Positions 34,980-43,144 of a DNA stretch of 64,000 nucleotides are shown in pieces; position 1 is the first letter of the stretch, and each line of letters begins with the position of its first letter. The translations under genes and the position numbers were made by a program. Source of the stretch: Bacillus pinisoli (GTDB lineage: Bacteria > Bacillota > Bacilli > Bacillales > SA4); assembly GCF_023036475.1 (NCBI RefSeq), contig NZ_JAJQKI010000008.1, positions 62,001 through 126,000 on the forward strand. The letters are read 5' to 3'. The notes beneath the pieces were generated by a model. The model was not told the DNA's origin. It searched no databases and saw only the letters and a list, made by a program, of their open reading frames with translations.

Positions 34980-35525
34980 ATGTATGTAGAACCAATCGTT
35001 ATATTAAGAGAATTAACTCTTCATGATGTGGAAGATCGTTACCAGTGGTGCTTAGACAAAGAAGTAACGAAACATTTAAATATGCCAGAAAAGTATCCAC
35101 CCTTCAGTCGTGAAGAAACCAAAACATGGATTGAAATGTGTATAAATAGAACAAATGGTTATCATCAAAAGGCTATTCAAACAATAGACGGAGTCCATAT
35201 TGGATGGATCGACCTAAAAAATATCGATCATTTGAATAAACATGCTGAACTGGGCATAGCCATTGGTCATAAGGAGTATTGGGGAAAAGGATATGGTATA
35301 GCAGCGATGAAAGAAATGCTTACTTATGGGTTTACTGACTTGCAGCTAAACAAGATTTGGCTACGAGTGGAAGTTGATAATACGAGAGCCATTTCATCCT
35401 ATAAAAGAATGGGTTATGTGGAGGAAGGCATCTTAAGGCAAGACCGATGGAGAGAAGGAGAGTTTGTGGACCGATTGAGGATGAGTATTTTAAAAAAGGA
35501 ATTTTTAAATATTGAGGTAGTTTAA
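34980..35525 (+). CDS. GNAT acetyltransferase, RimJ/RimL type
   Basis: The 181 residues open LRELTLHDVEDRYQWCLDKEVTKHL and contain the acetyl-CoA loop HKEYWGKGYGIAAMKEML near residue 98 and LRVEVDNTRAISSYKRMGYVEEG near 134, the classical RimL layout. The substrate is unknown. Confidence 0.88.
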   Translation: MYVEPIVILRELTLHDVEDRYQWCLDKEVTKHLNMPEKYPPFSREETKTWIEMCINRTNGYHQKAIQTIDGVHIGWIDLKNIDHLNKHAELGIAIGHKEYWGKGYGIAAMKEMLTYGFTDLQLNKIWLRVEVDNTRAISSYKRMGYVEEGILRQDRWREGEFVDRLRMSILKKEFLNIEVV

Positions 35526-35553
35526 TAGCTTAACTCTTTGAGGAGGAACAGAA

Positions 35554-35751
35554 ATGGAAGCATTAGGTAACATGGGGTGGATGATATTACATTATATTGT
35601 CATCATTATGGGGATAGCCTTTATTTTTTATAGTGTTGGTTCTTTTTTTTCAAAGCCACAAAGAGAAGCTCGTCATGATGCTAAACGGATGGAAGATATT
35701 GAACAAAAACTAGATAGAATAATAGAGTTGCTTGAGGAGAAGGGGAGATAA
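35554..35751 (+). CDS. Small membrane coiled-coil protein
   Basis: A strong gaggaggaacag site precedes the ATG. The 65 residues have one membrane helix (about 8-29) and a C-terminal coiled coil (MEDIEQKLDRIIELLEEKG). No family is recognised. Confidence 0.65.
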   Translation: MEALGNMGWMILHYIVIIMGIAFIFYSVGSFFSKPQREARHDAKRMEDIEQKLDRIIELLEEKGR

Positions 35752-35785
35752 TAGGTTAGTGTGAGCGGGCATGCTAAAACATGAA

Positions 35786-35831
35786 ATAGCGATCTTGTCA
35801 TTCCGATGTATTGGAACTTCAAGATCGCTAT
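35786..35831. terminator. Strong hairpin at the left edge of the repeat array
   Basis: atagcgatcttg and caagatcgctat pair perfectly, with an inner attcc/ggaa pairing. It could end a minus-strand transcript of the tandem array or the plus-strand gene before it. There is no good T-tract on either side. Confidence 0.5.
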
Positions 35832-35907
35832 ACTATTTCAATAATATCCACGTTATAATCCTTTCTAGGAAGCGAATGCTTCAATGTTTCTTCCTTCTTT
35901 TTTAATT

Positions 35908-36723
35908 CCCAGCATACTTCGCTATGCCTTCGCCTTTCTGTTTTCCATTGGAATCACCTTTTCTTAAAGTAGTAGAAGTGGATTCCCGTGTATCGCAGTG
36001 TGATACATCTCGCCTAACGTTACTTCATTGTTTGCACTCCTTTTATCAAGATTAAGTTGATCTATATGAAGTCCCAGCATACTTCGCTATGCCTTCGCCT
36101 TTCCGTTTCCCATCGGAATCACCTTTTCTTAAAGTTGTAGCAGTGGATTCCCGTGTATCGCAGTGTGATACATCTCGCCTAACATTACTTCATTGTTTGC
36201 ACTCCTTTTATCAAGATTAAGTTGATTTATATGAAGTCCCAGCATGAGTAGCTATGCTTTCGCCTTTCTGTTTTCCATTGGAATCACCTTTTCTTAAAGT
36301 AGTAGAAGTGGATTCCCGTGTATCGCAGTGTGATACATCTCGCCTAACGTTACTTCATTGGCTGCACTCCTTTTCATAAAGTAGGTTTTCTGAAGTCCCA
36401 GCATACTTCGCTATGCCTTCGCCTTTCTGTTTTCCATTGGAATCACCTTTTCTTAAAGTAGTAGAAGTGGATTCCCGTGTATCGCAGTGTGATACATCTC
36501 GCCTAACGTTACTTCATTGTTTGCACTCCTTTTATCAAGATTAAGTTGATTTATATGAAGTCCCAGCATGAGTAGCTATGCTTTCGCCTTTCTGTTTTCC
36601 ATTGGAATCACCTTTTCTTAAGTAGTAGAAGTGGATTCCCGTGTATCGCAGTGTGATACATCTCGCCTAACGTTACTTCATTGGCTGCACTCCTTTTAGT
36701 TGAGGTAGGTAAAAGCTTTTTTA
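35908..36723 (-). repeat. Five tandem copies of a ~165-bp unit
   Basis: Copies start at about 35908, 36073, 36238, 36397 and 36562, giving steps of 165, 165, 159 and 165 bases. Copies 1, 2 and 4 share one hairpin version and copies 3 and 5 another, so the array looks like repeated dimers. On the minus strand every unit has a GGAGTG site before an ATG, small hairpins (gtatc/gatac, ggaatc/gattcc, gcata/tatgc) and the mini-ORF MxNxKAKA with an aaggtg site. There are no CRISPR-like spacers. Confidence 0.85.
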
Positions 36724-36777
36724 GTGTCCGGCATAATGGCCCTATGCCTTCGCTTTCTATTTACATTGGCTTCACTC

Positions 36778-36894
36778 CTAAGGATAATAATGATAGTACA
36801 TCCCCATATACCATTGGTACATTTCCGCATTCATTTCTTCTCGGGTATCTCGCTCCTTCTTCTTTTGGCTTAGATTCTTAAAGAATTGTTTCAC
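36778..36894 (-). CDS. 38-residue basic/aromatic protein
   Basis: A GTG with an aaaggagtgcagcca site opens 38 codons. The product is basic and helical at the start (KKKERDTREEMNAEM) and ends in an unusual aromatic tail (YQWYMGMYYHYYP). The start region and the sequence after the stop are related to the tandem units to its left, so this may be the intact ancestor of the array. No family is recognised. Confidence 0.5.
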   Translation of the reverse strand: MKQFFKNLSQKKKERDTREEMNAEMYQWYMGMYYHYYP

Positions 36895-37127
36895 TGGCTG
36901 CACTCCTTTCTGTTTGGCTTGTCCTAATAGTACTATAGATTTTAGTTTATTGTAAATATTCTAAATATTTAGTTTTAAACGATTTTTGTCGATTTATGGG
37001 CTCTTATCTCCTTCATTCTTCATCAGACTCTCTTTTTTAAAATTTTTTATAAATAAAGGATTTAAAGTTTAATATTTAGAAATATATAATGCAATAACTA
37101 GTGGATGCAGTAGGGGAGAAATGATAA
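36895..37127. other. AT-rich intergenic stretch
   Basis: This stretch probably holds the minus-strand promoter of the 38-residue ORF and array (a ctatagtactatt region near 36930) and, at its right end, the ggggag site of the next gene. Confidence 0.35.
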
Positions 37128-37595
37128 GTGGCTAAAATTACGTTAACACATGTTTCAAATATCCATAGGGAGAGTTTGAATTCTTTTGAACTTCCAAAAG
37201 AGCAGGCACAATTCACGTCCTTGCCAAAGGATTATATTGAAGTGACAGAGGGACAGTATCGAATTGTTATTCTAGATCATGATGAACCAGTCGGTTTCTT
37301 TTTATTACATTCGACAGATCGAGTGAAAGACTATGTCAATAATCCGACGGCTATGCTGCTCACATCCTTTTCTATTAATCAATCTAAACAAGGTAAAGGC
37401 TATGCAAAGCAAGGGATGCTTCTACTACCAAAGTTTGTATCAACAGAATTTCCAGACTGTAATGAACTCGTTTTAGCTGTTAACTACAAGAACATCGCTG
37501 CTCAAAATCTATATTTACAAGTAGGGTTTAGCGATACAGGGAGAAGAAAATTAGGGCCGATAGGTGAACAATATATTATGAGTTTGATGATATAA
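37128..37595 (+). CDS. GNAT family acetyltransferase
   Basis: This 155-residue protein starts at GTG with ggggag upstream. It has the acetyl-CoA motif NQSKQGKGYAKQGMLLL near residue 83 and AVNYKNIAAQNLYLQVGF near 121. It resembles the Bacillus GNAT enzymes that acetylate small amines; the substrate is unknown. Confidence 0.85.
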   Translation: MAKITLTHVSNIHRESLNSFELPKEQAQFTSLPKDYIEVTEGQYRIVILDHDEPVGFFLLHSTDRVKDYVNNPTAMLLTSFSINQSKQGKGYAKQGMLLLPKFVSTEFPDCNELVLAVNYKNIAAQNLYLQVGFSDTGRRKLGPIGEQYIMSLMI

Positions 37596-37655
37596 ATAAC
37601 CTTCAAATAGTTACGATGAAATAATAAAGGGAAATCTAGTAAACAGAGGTCATAT

Positions 37656-38186
37656 ATGTTCGATCATATAGATTATTTGCAATTTGGAAATAGCAAGCAG
37701 AAGAGCGCTTATAACGCAATAAGGAGTTTAGGAATAATAGATCACTTATCGGAGTACCACCCTATTCTTTGTGGTACGTTACCGATAGAAATTGACATTG
37801 ATGGTTCTGATTTAGATCTTATTTTTGAAGTCTATCAATTCTCTGGGTTTGAAGAGAAGGTGAAAACTCTTTATGGGGATATGGAAAATTTCATGATAAA
37901 GAGGACTTTAATTAGAGAAGTCCCAGTTGTGAAAGCGAATTTTATATTTGAGGGATTTGAGTTTGAATTATTTGGTCAACCGAAGCCTGTAAAAGAACAA
38001 TATGCCTATCTTCATATGATCATTGAATACTCACTTTTGAAACAGTTTCCTCACTTAAAAGCAGAGGTAATGAATCTTAAAAAGCAAGGATTTAAAACAG
38101 AGCCAGCTTTTTGTATGCTTTTGGGTTTAGAGGGCGACCCATACGAGCAACTGCTGGACTATGGAACACAATTGGGAATTATTTAA
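37656..38186 (+). CDS. DUF4269 protein
   Basis: The 176 residues match DUF4269, with LGIIDHLSEYHPILCGTLPIEIDIDGSDLDLIFEV near residue 28. The GT...DIDGSDLD pattern resembles the metal-binding site of nucleotidyltransferases, so a minimal nucleotidyltransferase-like fold is likely. Activity is not known. Confidence 0.82.
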   Translation: MFDHIDYLQFGNSKQKSAYNAIRSLGIIDHLSEYHPILCGTLPIEIDIDGSDLDLIFEVYQFSGFEEKVKTLYGDMENFMIKRTLIREVPVVKANFIFEGFEFELFGQPKPVKEQYAYLHMIIEYSLLKQFPHLKAEVMNLKKQGFKTEPAFCMLLGLEGDPYEQLLDYGTQLGII

Positions 38187-38395
38187 CGGAGAGTAGCCTA
38201 TCGTAAAAGGGGATCTGCTTTTGAGGAAAACAAGAGTACTAACTTGGACAGGTGAATGGGCACAGTCGAGAAGAAAAAGTAATAATGGAAGTATTTCTAG
38301 ATGTAATGGTTGATCTTTCCTATTGGAAGTACTTCAATACCAAGAATAGAATATGCCAAACCAATTATAGAATTCAGTGGTTTAGGGGGGAGTCT

Positions 38396-38956
38396 ATGAA
38401 ATTCATACACATATTTGGACCACAAGCGGTTGGGAAGATGACAGTGGGGCAAGAGCTAGCTAAAATAACAGATTTGAAACTCTTTCATAACCATATGACG
38501 ATTGATTTGGTGAGCCACTTTTTTGATTACAGTACAAAAGAGGGGAAAAGATTAGTAAATTTGTTGCGACAAGAGATATTTGAAGAGGTCTCAAAGAGTG
38601 ATATGTATGGTATGATTTTCACTTATGTCTGGATGTTCGATCAAGAGTCAGACTGGAATTATGTAAATCGTCTTTCCCAGCTTTTCGAATCTAGAGGTTG
38701 GACAGTTTATTATGTAGAACTAGAGGCCGACTTAGAAGAGAGACTGGAGCGTAATAAAACGCCAAATAGACTCAAACACAAGCCTAAAAAAAGAGATATC
38801 GCCTGGTCAGAAAATGACGTAAAAAGCACAATGGAAAAACATCGATTAAATTCCTATGAAGGTGAAATTAAGTACCCAAATTATATAAAGATTAATAATA
38901 AAAATTTGAGCGCGGAAGAAGTAGCGAAGGTAGTGAAAGAGAGGTTTAATTTATAG
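38396..38956 (+). CDS. P-loop kinase-like protein
   Basis: The ATG at 38396 follows aggggggag by 4 bases and is preferred over the longer open frame from 38252. The 186 residues begin MKFIHIFGPQAVGKMTVGQEL, a P-loop with GKM, and resemble small AAA/shikimate-kinase-like proteins of Bacillus. LEERLERNKTPNRLKHKP could be the lid. The substrate is unknown. Confidence 0.75.
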   Translation: MKFIHIFGPQAVGKMTVGQELAKITDLKLFHNHMTIDLVSHFFDYSTKEGKRLVNLLRQEIFEEVSKSDMYGMIFTYVWMFDQESDWNYVNRLSQLFESRGWTVYYVELEADLEERLERNKTPNRLKHKPKKRDIAWSENDVKSTMEKHRLNSYEGEIKYPNYIKINNKNLSAEEVAKVVKERFNL

Positions 38957-39036
38957 GGCATTTACTAATTACTAAGAACTGGTGAAATGTAGAAACAAGA
39001 TACAATAATAAATATGTAAAAACAGAGGTGTGATTT

Positions 39037-39228
39037 TTGGGATCATTTGAAATCCGTATAATCGGTTTAATTATGATGTTAGGGGTTATAGCAATAGGGT
39101 ACTTCATCAATATACAAGGAAATTATCTATTGTTTATTATTGGATTTATTGGGTTAGCTTTATTAGTTGTTGCAGATAGAATTGAAAAAAAGGAAAAGTC
39201 TCGAAACGCAAATAAAAAGAACCTGTAA
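39037..39228 (+). CDS. 63-residue membrane protein
   Basis: The TTG start follows agaggtgtga. Two hydrophobic helices (about 6-22 and 28-46) and a basic tail make up the protein. A strong terminator follows. No family is recognised. Confidence 0.55.
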   Translation: MGSFEIRIIGLIMMLGVIAIGYFINIQGNYLLFIIGFIGLALLVVADRIEKKEKSRNANKKNL

Positions 39229-39249
39229 TGCCAGGTATATAATAAATGT

Positions 39250-39293
39250 AAAAAAGTTAGAGAACTCTGTTAACGGAGTTCTCTAACTTTTTT
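39250..39293. terminator. Bidirectional terminator
   Basis: aaaaagttagagaactc and gagttctctaacttttt pair perfectly around tgttaacg, with T-tracts on both strands, between two converging genes. Confidence 0.93.
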
Positions 39294-39301
39294 ATTTTCT
39301 C

Positions 39302-39586
39302 TTACTTTACAGAAGAGGCAATCTGATTTAAACTCTCGAGGATTTCTGGTTTACTGCCGCCACAAAAGAAGGCAGTCACCAATTCATAGGATGTCTTCAG
39401 ATCTATTAGATAACAACGGTGGGTCCCCATATCGTAAACAAAATGGCTTTGCTCATCTCCCTTTAATCCATCCACCACTTTATAATTCTCAAGTCCAAAT
39501 AATTCACGAGCTCTAATTTGAGCCATCTCAACAAACTCTTCTCTCGTTACTTCTCTAATTGCGACCATTCCTACTTTTTCGTTCAT
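39302..39586 (-). CDS. Hypothetical protein, 94 residues
   Basis: The protein is soluble with a mixed alpha/beta pattern; FCGGSK near residue 73 contains one of its two cysteines. A ggaggcatt site precedes the ATG on the minus strand. No family is recognised. Confidence 0.6.
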   Translation of the reverse strand: MNEKVGMVAIREVTREEFVEMAQIRARELFGLENYKVVDGLKGDEQSHFVYDMGTHRCYLIDLKTSYELVTAFFCGGSKPEILESLNQIASSVK

Positions 39587-39662
39587 ACTAATGCCTCCAT
39601 TAATTTAAATGATTATAAAACTTATTATAAGCCTCATCTATAAAAAAAGTCGTGTAAAAGGC

Positions 39663-39715
39663 ATTCGACAAAATTCGGGTGGTGACAGGCACCTGTCGAT
39701 TGCCAGGTGCCTGTC
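39663..39715. repeat. REP-like element, copy 5
   Basis: The tag is followed by gacaggcacctg/caggtgcctgtc around tcgattgc. Confidence 0.85.
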
Positions 39716-39871
39716 TAAGGATATGAACTTTTGGTTATATCTAGACGTTGTTTGCCATATATCTGAAGAAAAGCTAAGTGGACAAGTGACTGTCGTGATT
39801 AGTTTTTTTGTTTGAGTTTTAACTGAGAACATCACAGCTTGCGTGTCGGTGCAGAAGGAGGAGGAAATGGG

Positions 39872-41140
39872 ATGGAAGCAATACAACGTTTGTTAGTAGG
39901 GTTGGAGTTGGCTCCGACTTTAGCTAAGTACCTATCTATGATGATTATGATTCTTCTAATTGGAATCATCTGTATAGCAGCAAATTTTTTATCGAAGAAA
40001 GTGGTCATACGGCTTATCACTCATTACGTGACGAAAAGTAAGTTTCCGAGAGCGACAATGATACTGAAGAGAAAGGTATTTGATAAGTTATCTCATATTT
40101 TACCTGCAATTATCATTTATTATTTTGCGGGAACGTTACCAGACTATCAAGTGATGATCGAAAAGGGAGCCGTTGCTTATATCATTATTGTAGGCTTAAT
40201 GGTGTTCCACGCCTTGCTAACGACGATTAATGATATTTATCAGACGTATGAGATTTCTAAGATAAAACCAATAAAGGGTTATATACAGGTTATTAACATT
40301 ATTGTGTTGATTCTAGGAGGCCTCTTGGTCATTTCGAACCTGATGGGAGAGAGTCCTTTCATTCTATTAAGTGGAATTGGTGCTCTTTCGGCGGTGCTGA
40401 TGTTAGTATTTAAGGATTCCTTGCTAGGACTTGTGGCTGGAATTCAGTTGGCGGCGAATGACATGGTTCGGGTCGGAGATTGGATTGAGATACCTAAGTA
40501 CGGAGCAGACGGCAATATTATTGATATTTCCTTGAACACCGTCATGGTTCAGAATTTCGATAAGACCATTACGAGCGTGCCGAGCTATGTTCTTATTTCA
40601 GATTCCTTCATCAACTGGAGAGGTATGGAAAACTCAGGTGGCAGGCGGATGAAGCGTTCCATCTTAATAGATACAAGCAGTATCTCTTTTTGTTCAGAAA
40701 TGATGTTAGAGAAGTGCAAGCAGATTCATTATCTAACGGATTATGTAACAGTTAAAGAGAAAGAAATTACTGAGTATAATACTAGATTTAATATGTATGA
40801 GGAAAACCGTGTAAATGGAAGAGCTCTTACCAATATAGGTGTATTTCGAACATACATCCACAACTACCTTAAGCAACATTCGGGTATCAACCAGGACATG
40901 ACCTTATTAGTTAGGCAGCTGCCACCGACTGAACATGGGCTACCTATTGAAATCTATGCATTTACGAAGGAAGTCAAGTGGGTAGTGCATGAATCCATTC
41001 AATCCGATATTTTTGATCATCTACTAGCGGTAGCCGGAGAATTCGAGCTAAAAGTATTCCAGAACCCGTCTGGGAATGATTTGAAGAGTTTATTAGGAGA
41101 AACACCAAGGAAAACCGTGCGTTATAGAAGTGTTGGCTAG
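39872..41140 (+). CDS. MscS-type mechanosensitive channel (YbdG-like)
   Basis: From the ATG at 39872 (ggaggaggaaa upstream) the 422-residue protein has five helices, the pore-lining segment LSGIGALSAVLMLVFKDSLLGLVAGIQL near residue 165, then the MscS beta domain (DMVRVGDWIEIPKYGADGNIIDISLNTVMVQNFDKT). The large C-terminal domain follows YbdG/YnaI-like channels. It would release solutes on osmotic downshock. Confidence 0.88.
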   Translation: MEAIQRLLVGLELAPTLAKYLSMMIMILLIGIICIAANFLSKKVVIRLITHYVTKSKFPRATMILKRKVFDKLSHILPAIIIYYFAGTLPDYQVMIEKGAVAYIIIVGLMVFHALLTTINDIYQTYEISKIKPIKGYIQVINIIVLILGGLLVISNLMGESPFILLSGIGALSAVLMLVFKDSLLGLVAGIQLAANDMVRVGDWIEIPKYGADGNIIDISLNTVMVQNFDKTITSVPSYVLISDSFINWRGMENSGGRRMKRSILIDTSSISFCSEMMLEKCKQIHYLTDYVTVKEKEITEYNTRFNMYEENRVNGRALTNIGVFRTYIHNYLKQHSGINQDMTLLVRQLPPTEHGLPIEIYAFTKEVKWVVHESIQSDIFDHLLAVAGEFELKVFQNPSGNDLKSLLGETPRKTVRYRSVG

Positions 41141-41197
41141 TTCGACAAAATTCGGGTGGTGCCTGTCACCTGTCGATATCGACAGGTGACAGGCACC
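41141..41197. repeat. REP-like element, copy 6
   Basis: The tag begins directly after the MscS stop codon. The hairpin is a perfect 36-base palindrome, tgcctgtcacctgtcgat and its complement. Confidence 0.9.
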
Positions 41198-41261
41198 TAT
41201 CTCTGATTAACTTGGGGATGGTTTTTAATGGCTGAATAATTTAGTCGGAAGCATGAAATAA

Positions 41262-41294
41262 GAAAAAGTCAGAGTGCAATCACTCTGACCTTTT
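41262..41294. terminator. Bidirectional terminator
   Basis: gtcagagtg and cactctgac pair around caat, flanked by aaaaa and ctttt. Confidence 0.85.
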
Positions 41295-41295
41295 C

Positions 41296-41330
41296 ATTCG
41301 ACAAAATTCGGGTGGTGACAGGCACCTGCT
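41296..41330. repeat. REP-like element, copy 7 (half)
   Basis: The tag and the left hairpin arm gacaggcacctg are present but the right arm is missing. It ends 9 bases from the stop of the heptad-repeat gene. Confidence 0.75.
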
Positions 41331-41338
41331 ATCCTATG

Positions 41339-43144
41339 TTATCTAAACAAATCCATCAACAACTCCCAAAACCCTTTTTCTTTCTCAGGCTTTGCTTGCT
41401 TTGTTTCGGGTTCTTCCAGTTGGACGCTTGCTGTTTTGATGATGAACTGGACAGAGTGAACCTTTCCGTTTTGTGTGGAAACAAATGAAACGGGTTCGAA
41501 GTCCGATTTGTCATATTCTGAAATCAACTGGTTGATTTCTTCTACCATTTGTTCAGGTAGATCTTTTGTTTCTTTGTATAATTCTTCCGTACCGTCATGG
41601 AGTTCCGTCATTCCAGCTACTATGCCATCTGTTCCACCTGTTAGTTCCACAATGCCGGAGTGTAGACTCGCATAGGAGGACGATAATGTGTTGATTCCTT
41701 TTGTGTAATCCATTAAGCCAGCATGAAATGCTCCGTAGTTGGAGGCCAAGGTAGCGAGACCTTTTTGTAACTCGCTGATGGAGTTCACGTCCATGTCCTC
41801 AAGGGATGTTGACACTTCCGATGCAATAGAAGTTAGTGTACCACTCATTACTTTCAGACCCTCACTAGTTTCCAGTAAGGAAGGTGACACCTCGTCAAAA
41901 GCTGCCTTCACAGAAGTATACGTGTCTTTAACTGTTTGTGCTGCGTTATAACCGGCAAGAAGTTGGTCAACCACAGCGGCATCTGCACCACTACTTCGTA
42001 ACGCAGTAATTTGCTCTTCTGTTAGCGTATCAGCAGGAATCGAATCGATCGCCCCAGCCAACGACTCATAGGCACCAACATAGTTATCATGCAGCGTGAT
42101 TAATCCATCTGCTGTTCCTGTCAAACCAGCTGCCAATTCTGTAAGAGCAGCCGGTAATTCACTCAAACTTGTTACATCCACTTGAGAGGAATCACTAGAA
42201 AGGGAGGCGCTAATAGCCTGAAGAGCATCACCTATTTCCTTAGAGCCACCCACAATTGCAGCGGACCCACCTGCCGCCTGACTAATCCCATTATGATATT
42301 GAACGGAGCCTTTTCGAAGGTCTGCCGCTCCGTTACTCAATAGTGACATCCCATCTTCTAAGTCCGCAACACCATTATTTAATTCACTAATTGCATCTGA
42401 CAATGAAGCCATGTCATCGGTCATTCCGTCTATTTCAGACGTATCAATCGGAAGAGTGGAGGGAAGGGCGGCAATTTGAATCCCATCAAATTCGAACTCT
42501 AGGGCATCCATCTCGACACTCAAAGTTTCCTCTTCACCGGGCATCACCGTAAACATAATTTGTTTATCCTCACCCGCATTAGCGATGATCCCATTTGTTG
42601 CTTCTAAATTTTGATACGTATTCGGCAATAGAAGAGAAATTTGCAATAAATAGTTCTCAAAAAATACTGTGTCACTCTTTTCATTAGCTGAGGTTTCAAT
42701 GATCATTTCAACATGTCCTGACTTCCCAGCAAGCTCAGAGGACTCTATTTCTTTTCCATCAAACAAATAAGTTACCTTTACATCCCACGGAAGTTCGGTA
42801 TCTGCATCCATATTACCTTGATAATAAAATTTTCCCTCAGATGCATCAATCTGGACCACATTACCTTCCTGCGTCACTTCAGATAAATCGGTTAAATTTT
42901 TAACGCTACGATAATTACCATAATCCAAAATCCTACCTGCACGAGACACGTCAATGGTATTCACGACATAAATCTCATTGAGGTCTCCATTTGCCGTTAA
43001 GGTTGCATAGACTACTTCATCCTTAGATGTGAATGTTCCATCTTTACCTTCTGCGACGACCAATGCTGGTGGAGTTAAAAAGGAGGGTAACAAAATCGTA
43101 CAAGCCAGTGCGACAGGGAGTAGTTGTTTTTTTCTCATCATCAC
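41339..43144 (-). CDS. Exported protein with XXXLXXG heptad repeats, RND partner
   Basis: The 601-residue protein has a signal peptide, a beta-rich N-terminal half, then long runs with Leu and Gly at fixed heptad spacing (for example LEDGMSLLSNGAADLRKGS, LHSGIVELTGGTDGIVAGM), as in YhgE/Pip-type and MmpL-associated proteins. It overlaps the RND gene by 4 bases, so the two surely form one operon. It may form an extracellular rod that extends the pump through the wall. Confidence 0.75.
   Translation of the reverse strand: MMMRKKQLLPVALACTILLPSFLTPPALVVAEGKDGTFTSKDEVVYATLTANGDLNEIYVVNTIDVSRAGRILDYGNYRSVKNLTDLSEVTQEGNVVQIDASEGKFYYQGNMDADTELPWDVKVTYLFDGKEIESSELAGKSGHVEMIIETSANEKSDTVFFENYLLQISLLLPNTYQNLEATNGIIANAGEDKQIMFTVMPGEEETLSVEMDALEFEFDGIQIAALPSTLPIDTSEIDGMTDDMASLSDAISELNNGVADLEDGMSLLSNGAADLRKGSVQYHNGISQAAGGSAAIVGGSKEIGDALQAISASLSSDSSQVDVTSLSELPAALTELAAGLTGTADGLITLHDNYVGAYESLAGAIDSIPADTLTEEQITALRSSGADAAVVDQLLAGYNAAQTVKDTYTSVKAAFDEVSPSLLETSEGLKVMSGTLTSIASEVSTSLEDMDVNSISELQKGLATLASNYGAFHAGLMDYTKGINTLSSSYASLHSGIVELTGGTDGIVAGMTELHDGTEELYKETKDLPEQMVEEINQLISEYDKSDFEPVSFVSTQNGKVHSVQFIIKTASVQLEEPETKQAKPEKEKGFWELLMDLFR

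Noticed and set aside
35908..36723. CRISPR array
   Set aside because: The repeating unit is about 165 bases with no short direct repeat and unique spacer pattern, and no cas genes are present.
38252..38395. N-terminal extension of the P-loop protein
   Set aside because: The frame is open but the extension has no site or similarity, while the ATG at 38396 has a strong ribosome binding site before a P-loop start. A short ORF near 38221 is also unsupported.
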